The translations under genes were made by a program, and so were the position numbers. Of a stretch of 64,000 nucleotides of DNA, positions 59,857-64,000 are shown in pieces. How positions within the stretch are numbered: position 1 is the first letter of the stretch; each line of letters opens with the position of its first letter. The DNA is from an uncultured Acidobacteriota bacterium (GTDB lineage: Bacteria; Acidobacteriota; Blastocatellia; RBC074): NCBI GenBank assembly GCA_902825875.1, contig CADECP010000013.1:75936-139935 (forward strand), given 5' to 3'. The notes under the pieces are model-generated. The model was given only the letters and a program-made list of their open reading frames with translations, was not told the DNA's origin and did no database searches.

Positions 59857-60051
59857 CGTCCCGGCAGGGACGGTTGAATTTAGCGCGGCGTTTCAACGCC
59901 GGGTAGCAGAGCCTTTCTCTGCCGCGTCCTGTCAGGACGCTTGAATCCAGTGTTGGCGGAAACTCAAGCGTCCCTACAGGACGCCGATTCATTCGCTGCT
60001 TTTCCCGGCAGTGAACTGCCGGGCTAATATCAAACCGTCCCTAGCGGGACG
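59857..60051. repeat. Array of seven short hairpins between SulP and carbonic-anhydrase genes
   Basis: Consecutive perfect or near-perfect palindromes: 59857-59872 (CGTCCC/GGGACG), 59887-59900 (GGCGTT/AACGCC), 59906-59922 (GCAGAG/CTCTGC), 59924-59940 (GCGTCCT/AGGACGC), 59968-59984 (GCGTCC/GGACGC), 60004-60023 (CCCGGCAGT/ACTGCCGGG) and 60036-60051 (CGTCCC/GGGACG). The first and last share the same stem. The remaining parts of the 59789-60208 spacer hold the carbonic-anhydrase promoter region and the SulP 3' end, with no gene seen. Confidence 0.7.
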
Positions 60052-60208
60052 AAAACCATGTCAAACCCAATGTTCGATTCTTTAGCGCGTAACATCAGTT
60101 ACTTCTTTTATGCCGAATTTATCGGCAAGCTTTCAGTTGCACGCCGGACAGATTCCCAAATCTACCCGGCGTTTCGCATTTGCGGTGACTCGGCAGTTCA
60201 CACGTTCT

Positions 60209-61780
60209 TCAATGCGAAGTCACGTGAACAGCATCTGTAAGCTTATACGCGCTCTTGAATCCAACCAGACTGACGGAAATTCCTTTGTCCTTCGATCCCA
60301 GAGCGACAAAGTCCCGAATCAGTTCGATGACATCGTGGTCAATGTAAGCGGAGTTGGTGGCGTTGATGACTACGCTGGAATTTTCCGGCAAGTCGGCCAG
60401 AGTTTGTTTGATCGCAGCTTTGTTCAGGAACGACACTTCCTGGGCGAGGTTAATATGGATGGTTTCTCCGGCGTGATGTTCTTCTTTCTTGAAGAAGTAA
60501 GCCAGCCTCATATTCTCTCGCAGAATGAAGAAGATACTTATGACCAGGCCAATCGCCACGCCTTTCAGCAAGTCCGTAAACACAACCGCCAGAACTGTGA
60601 CAATGAATGGGAAAAATTGAAGCTTGCCGTTGTTCCACATGTGTTTGAACACCGAAGGATTAGCCAGCTTCCAACCGGTCAGCAATAACACCGCCGCCAA
60701 ACACGCCAATGGAATTCGATTGAGAATCGTCGGAATGGCAACAACAGCAACCAGAAGCAAAACACCATGCGCGATGGCCGAAATTTTCGTTCTCGCTCCG
60801 GAGTTGACGTTGGCCGAAGTTCTGACAATCACCGAAGTCATCGGCAGTCCGCCAATCAATCCACTGAGAAAATTGCCAACGCCTTGAGCCTTCAATTCGG
60901 TGTTGGTGTTGGTAAACCGTTTCAGCGGGTCCATTTTGTCGGCGGCTTCGATGCACAACAGCGTTTCAATGCTGGCGACGGCGGCAATCGTTACGGCGAC
61001 GACCCAAACATCCACATTGGCGATGGCAGCCAGATTCGGGCGCGAAAATTGACCGACAAAATCTGAAAAAGACGACGGAACCGGCAAGCTGACCAAATGC
61101 TCCTGAGAAATTGCCAGATTCGATCCGCTGGATTTGAAGACTTCGTTCAGAATCACGCCGACGATCACGGCGACCAGAGCGCCCGGAATGACTTTGATCT
61201 TTTTCAGAAACGAAACTTTCATCCACGAAATCAGAATCGCCAGCGAAACCAACGTGACGATGATCGCTCCGAAGTGCGAATAATTCACAGCGTCAATCAG
61301 CGCGGAAAAAGTATTGTGGCCGGTTCCTTTTTCAATGAAGAAAAAATCGCCTTCATTGTCTTTGTCGTAACCGATGGCGTGCGGCAATTGTTTCAGAATG
61401 ATGATGACACCAATGGCGGCCAGCATTCCTTCGATCACGTTGGAAGGAAAGTAATTTGAAATGGTCCCGGCTTTGGCAAAGCCCAAAGCAATTTGCATCA
61501 ATCCGGCCAGCATCACGGCCACCAAAAAGGTTTCAAACGACCCCAGCGAAGAAATCGCCGTCAGCACGATGGCAGTCAACCCGGCGGCTGGCCCCGAAAC
61601 GCTCAATTCCGAATTACTGAGCGCGCCGACAACGATTCCGCCGATGATTCCGGCAATGATACCGGCAAACAATGGCGCTCCGCTGGCCAGAGCAATGCCC
61701 AAACACAACGGCAATGCGACCAGGAATACCACCAATCCCGACACCAAATCTGTTCTTAAGTAATCTAATCTGGATTTCAT
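60209..61780 (-). CDS. SulP-family anion transporter with STAS domain (putative bicarbonate transporter)
   Basis: 523 residues with about 10-12 membrane segments. N-terminal hallmark LVVFLVALPLCLGIALASG, then SGPAAGLTAIVLTAI, GLIGGLPMTSVIVRTSANVN and a C-terminal STAS domain (about 440-523, SSVVINATNSAYIDHDVIELI). SulP proteins move sulfate, bicarbonate or other anions, often with Na+. Proximity to carbonic anhydrases and dab genes favours bicarbonate. It lies between two inverted-repeat-rich spacers and 420 bases upstream of the carbonic-anhydrase gene, probably with its own transcript. No clear ribosome-binding site precedes the ATG at 61780. Confidence 0.85.
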   Translation of the reverse strand: MKSRLDYLRTDLVSGLVVFLVALPLCLGIALASGAPLFAGIIAGIIGGIVVGALSNSELSVSGPAAGLTAIVLTAISSLGSFETFLVAVMLAGLMQIALGFAKAGTISNYFPSNVIEGMLAAIGVIIILKQLPHAIGYDKDNEGDFFFIEKGTGHNTFSALIDAVNYSHFGAIIVTLVSLAILISWMKVSFLKKIKVIPGALVAVIVGVILNEVFKSSGSNLAISQEHLVSLPVPSSFSDFVGQFSRPNLAAIANVDVWVVAVTIAAVASIETLLCIEAADKMDPLKRFTNTNTELKAQGVGNFLSGLIGGLPMTSVIVRTSANVNSGARTKISAIAHGVLLLVAVVAIPTILNRIPLACLAAVLLLTGWKLANPSVFKHMWNNGKLQFFPFIVTVLAVVFTDLLKGVAIGLVISIFFILRENMRLAYFFKKEEHHAGETIHINLAQEVSFLNKAAIKQTLADLPENSSVVINATNSAYIDHDVIELIRDFVALGSKDKGISVSLVGFKSAYKLTDAVHVTSH

Positions 61781-61988
61781 AAGTTAATCTTTTGGACTTT
61801 GAATATTGATTTGCTAAAGCTAGGGAAGAAGTGCGACTTGAACAGTTTAGCAATGACTATGCCAACCGTTAAAGAGTTGGTTTTGAAAGCTATTTGGCTA
61901 AAATGGCTGATTGGCGACAACAGACGCACCGAGACAACTTGCCTCAGCACTGTGGCAATCAAGGACAAAAAATACTGCTCGCTCCGGC

Positions 61989-63569
61989 TTAATCGCCAGA
62001 GGCATTTGCTACGACCAGATTTGGTTTTGAAGTGACCGACGACGCGATTTCACGTTCCAGATTCCGTTGCTGCAAATCTTCCCACGAAACTTCGACTCGG
62101 CCCGCGCGCGAGATGTGTTGTTTGCACCAATTCGAGATCAGGTCGAGACAGGCGTGGTCAATGTAATGCAACCGATCAATTTCCAGCTTTACCGTTGTTC
62201 CGACGGGAACCGATTCCAAAGCCGCTGCCAGTTTTGGCAATCGCACAAAAGTCGCAGCCCCGCTCAACACAATCGTCGTGTCGTCCGAATCAAGTTCAAC
62301 CTGGGTCTGCACATCCAAATGCGAAAACGTAAGCAGCAATTTCAACAGCGACAACGCCAAACCGATCATCACTCCAACAAACAGATTGGTCGCAACAATG
62401 CCCAAGATGGTGGCGAAATAAATGGCGATTTCCTGCCATCCGAAAGGTTTCAATTCGCGCAGAGCTTTCGGCGACAGCAACTTGAATCCCGTGTACACCA
62501 GAATCGCCGCCAGCGCCGTCGTCGGAATCCTGCTGAGCATAAACGGAGCCAATACGACCAGTCCAAAAATCCAGGCTCCATGCAACATTGACGAAACGCG
62601 GGTTTTGCCACCGGCATTGACGTTGGCAGAACTGCGGACGATGACTCCGGCCATCGGCAACGCGCCGAACAATCCGCAAATGGAATTTCCAACGCCCTGA
62701 GCAATCAATTCTTTGTTGTATTGGGTTCGTTCGCCATTGTGCAGGCGATCAACGGACGTGGAACACAGCAAAGTTTCGGCGCTGGCGACGAAACACAGCG
62801 CAATCGCCGAACCGACCACAGACCAATCCAGCCAGTTACCCAAAGCTTCCATCGTCGGAAAACTGATCGCGCTGGCAAGATTGCCGGGAACGCTGACGTA
62901 TTTGACAGGAGCGCCGACGATCATCGCTCCAATCGTGACGACGATAATCGCCGCCAACGGAGCAGGAACGGCCTGCAATTTCTTTGGCGCGTAGCTCCAG
63001 ATAAAAATCAGCCCCAACGTAATCAAACCAATTGACGCAGCGACGTAATGCGAAGAGCCGTCAATCGGCACAAAGCTTTTGTAAATCGCTTCGGGAATCG
63101 AAAGCAGATTGGCCAACCCGCTGTTTTTGGGGCCGTCGTCCACCATCACGTGGATTTGCGACGCGATGATTAACACTCCGATGCCCGCCAGCATTCCCTG
63201 AATCACCGACGGAGAAATGGCGCGGAACCATTGCCCAATTTTCAAACCCCCAACCAACAATTGCATCAATCCGGCCAGCAAGACGATCGCACCGAGCATG
63301 GCCATGCCGTGCTGTTGAATAATTTCCCAAACCAACACGGTCAATCCTGCCGCAGGGCCGGTGATCTGCAATGGGCTGCTCGACACAGCCCCAACGACCA
63401 GTCCGCCCACAATGCCTGTAATCAATCCCAGCGCAGGCGGCACGCCCGATGCGATGGCGATGCCCATGCACAAAGGCAAAGCCACAAGAAACACCACAAA
63501 TGAAGCGAGAAAATCGTTGGCAAAATTCTCGCCCAAACCTGTTTTGGGTTTGGTCTTTGTTTGATTCAT
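61989..63569 (-). CDS. SulP-family anion transporter with STAS domain (second copy)
   Basis: 526 residues from the ATG at 63569 (GAAGGA 5-6 bases upstream); a TTG further upstream in the frame is less likely. Membrane part FVVFLVALPLCMGIAIASGVPPA, ITGPAAGLTVLVWEII, GNSICGLFGALPMAGVIVRSSANVN, and a C-terminal STAS domain (about 430-520, VKLEIDRLHYIDHACLDLI). It is clearly a different subgroup from the neighbouring SulP (the loop between helices differs), so this is not a recent tandem duplication. The start lies 30 bases after the stop of a carbonic-anhydrase gene, indicating a carbonic-anhydrase/SulP unit likely to handle bicarbonate. Confidence 0.85.
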   Translation of the reverse strand: MNQTKTKPKTGLGENFANDFLASFVVFLVALPLCMGIAIASGVPPALGLITGIVGGLVVGAVSSSPLQITGPAAGLTVLVWEIIQQHGMAMLGAIVLLAGLMQLLVGGLKIGQWFRAISPSVIQGMLAGIGVLIIASQIHVMVDDGPKNSGLANLLSIPEAIYKSFVPIDGSSHYVAASIGLITLGLIFIWSYAPKKLQAVPAPLAAIIVVTIGAMIVGAPVKYVSVPGNLASAISFPTMEALGNWLDWSVVGSAIALCFVASAETLLCSTSVDRLHNGERTQYNKELIAQGVGNSICGLFGALPMAGVIVRSSANVNAGGKTRVSSMLHGAWIFGLVVLAPFMLSRIPTTALAAILVYTGFKLLSPKALRELKPFGWQEIAIYFATILGIVATNLFVGVMIGLALSLLKLLLTFSHLDVQTQVELDSDDTTIVLSGAATFVRLPKLAAALESVPVGTTVKLEIDRLHYIDHACLDLISNWCKQHISRAGRVEVSWEDLQQRNLEREIASSVTSKPNLVVANASGD

Positions 63570-63599
63570 TTTTCCTTCTCTCTTGCTGCCGTCCAAAAA

Positions 63600-64000
63600 C
63601 TACGCTGCCGCACGAAGGGCCATCTGCGGTTTGGGCGAGGCGCTCATCTTACGTGTGACTGCTGGCGTGACGCCTTCGCCGGTGATCGGCGCAAAGCGCG
63701 ACAGTTCAGGATCGTAAGCCAGAATTTGGCCGCTTTCGATGTGATAAACCCAGGCGTGCAAGGTCAGATTTCCTTTGACCAATCCCGCAGCCACCGCCGG
63801 ATAAGTGCGTATGTTGTCGAGCTGCATCAGGACGTTTTCCTTGATCGTCGCGTTCAACAGTTCCTCGCCCTTGAAATCCTGATAATTGTCCATCACCACG
63901 CGGCGAGTCGCTTCGGCATGTTTCAGCCAGTTGGCGACCAGCGGCAATGAAGTCAGGTCTTCCGGCTTCAGCAATCCTTTCATCGCACCACAATGCGAAT
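63600..64000 (-). CDS. Beta-carbonic anhydrase, C-terminal part (5' end outside window)
   Basis: About 132 residues are visible, starting within the zinc-ligand motif SHCGAM (His codon 63993-63995, Cys 63990-63992) and including LPLVANWLKHAEATRRVV, ENVLMQLDNIRTYPAVAAGL and LHAWVYHIESGQILAYDPE, the typical C-terminal half of plant/bacterial-type beta-carbonic anhydrases. The first zinc Cys lies upstream, outside the window. It is followed after 30 bases by a SulP gene. Confidence 0.9.
   Translation of the reverse strand, partial: SHCGAMKGLLKPEDLTSLPLVANWLKHAEATRRVVMDNYQDFKGEELLNATIKENVLMQLDNIRTYPAVAAGLVKGNLTLHAWVYHIESGQILAYDPELSRFAPITGEGVTPAVTRKMSASPKPQMALRAAA

Noticed and set aside
59857-60051. 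CRISPR array
   Set aside because: The palindromes differ in sequence and spacing and there are no equal-length spacers or cas genes.

Overview
The window looks like a chromosomal piece of an Acidobacteriota genome, probably of the Blastocatellia/Solibacter type. This is inferred from family content and not from a marker gene. The evidence is a TIGR03437 (Solibacter-type) domain, a DUF1800 protein, giant secreted proteins built from SBBP, BACON, NHL and HYR repeats, and a sulfatase/Gfo-Idh/DUF1080/GMC catabolic block. Nearly every gene lies on the minus strand. Only one large gene, a secreted esterase fusion, is on the plus strand.

Layout. 1-8.9 kb holds a truncated DUF1800 protein and a two-gene unit of secreted proteins (an SBBP/BACON repeat protein and a coiled-coil-like protein). 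9.2-11.7 kb holds the esterase fusion. 11.9-12.1 kb holds tRNA-Asn and tRNA-Ala. 12.2-20.1 kb is a single 2,636-residue NHL/HYR/PA14/IPT surface protein with a tandem internal duplication. 20.6-24.2 kb is a secreted tyrosinase-like protein that appears to lack one copper ligand. 24.6-25.5 kb is a decayed CadC-type regulator. tRNA-Pro and a MerR-type regulator follow.

26.6-40.8 kb is a compact set of envelope genes read right to left: a membrane-anchored propeller, a VIT/VWA protein, a 2,557-residue TPR protein and an unrecognised membrane-anchored protein. I know of no described system with this composition.

41.1-52.7 kb is a carbohydrate block: sulfatase, glucarate-dehydratase-like enzyme, KdgD, DUF1080, Gfo/Idh/MocA, RraA-like, GMC oxidoreductase with a CxxCxxCxxxC motif, PhoD-like phosphatase and sialate O-acetylesterase-like protein. 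Most carry export signals, which suggests oxidative sugar or sugar-acid processing outside the cytoplasm. Most of its longer spacers contain short palindromic elements.

53.3-64.0 kb is an inorganic-carbon block: a partial beta-carbonic anhydrase, two SulP transporters, a second beta-carbonic anhydrase, DabA, a NuoL-like DabB and an additional NuoM-like membrane protein. DabA and DabB retain the residues expected for an energy-coupled CO2-hydrating pump. The extra subunit has lost the antiporter-type charged residues. No RuBisCO or carboxysome genes are visible, so the system more likely supplies bicarbonate to anaplerotic carboxylases or provides CO2/pH homeostasis.
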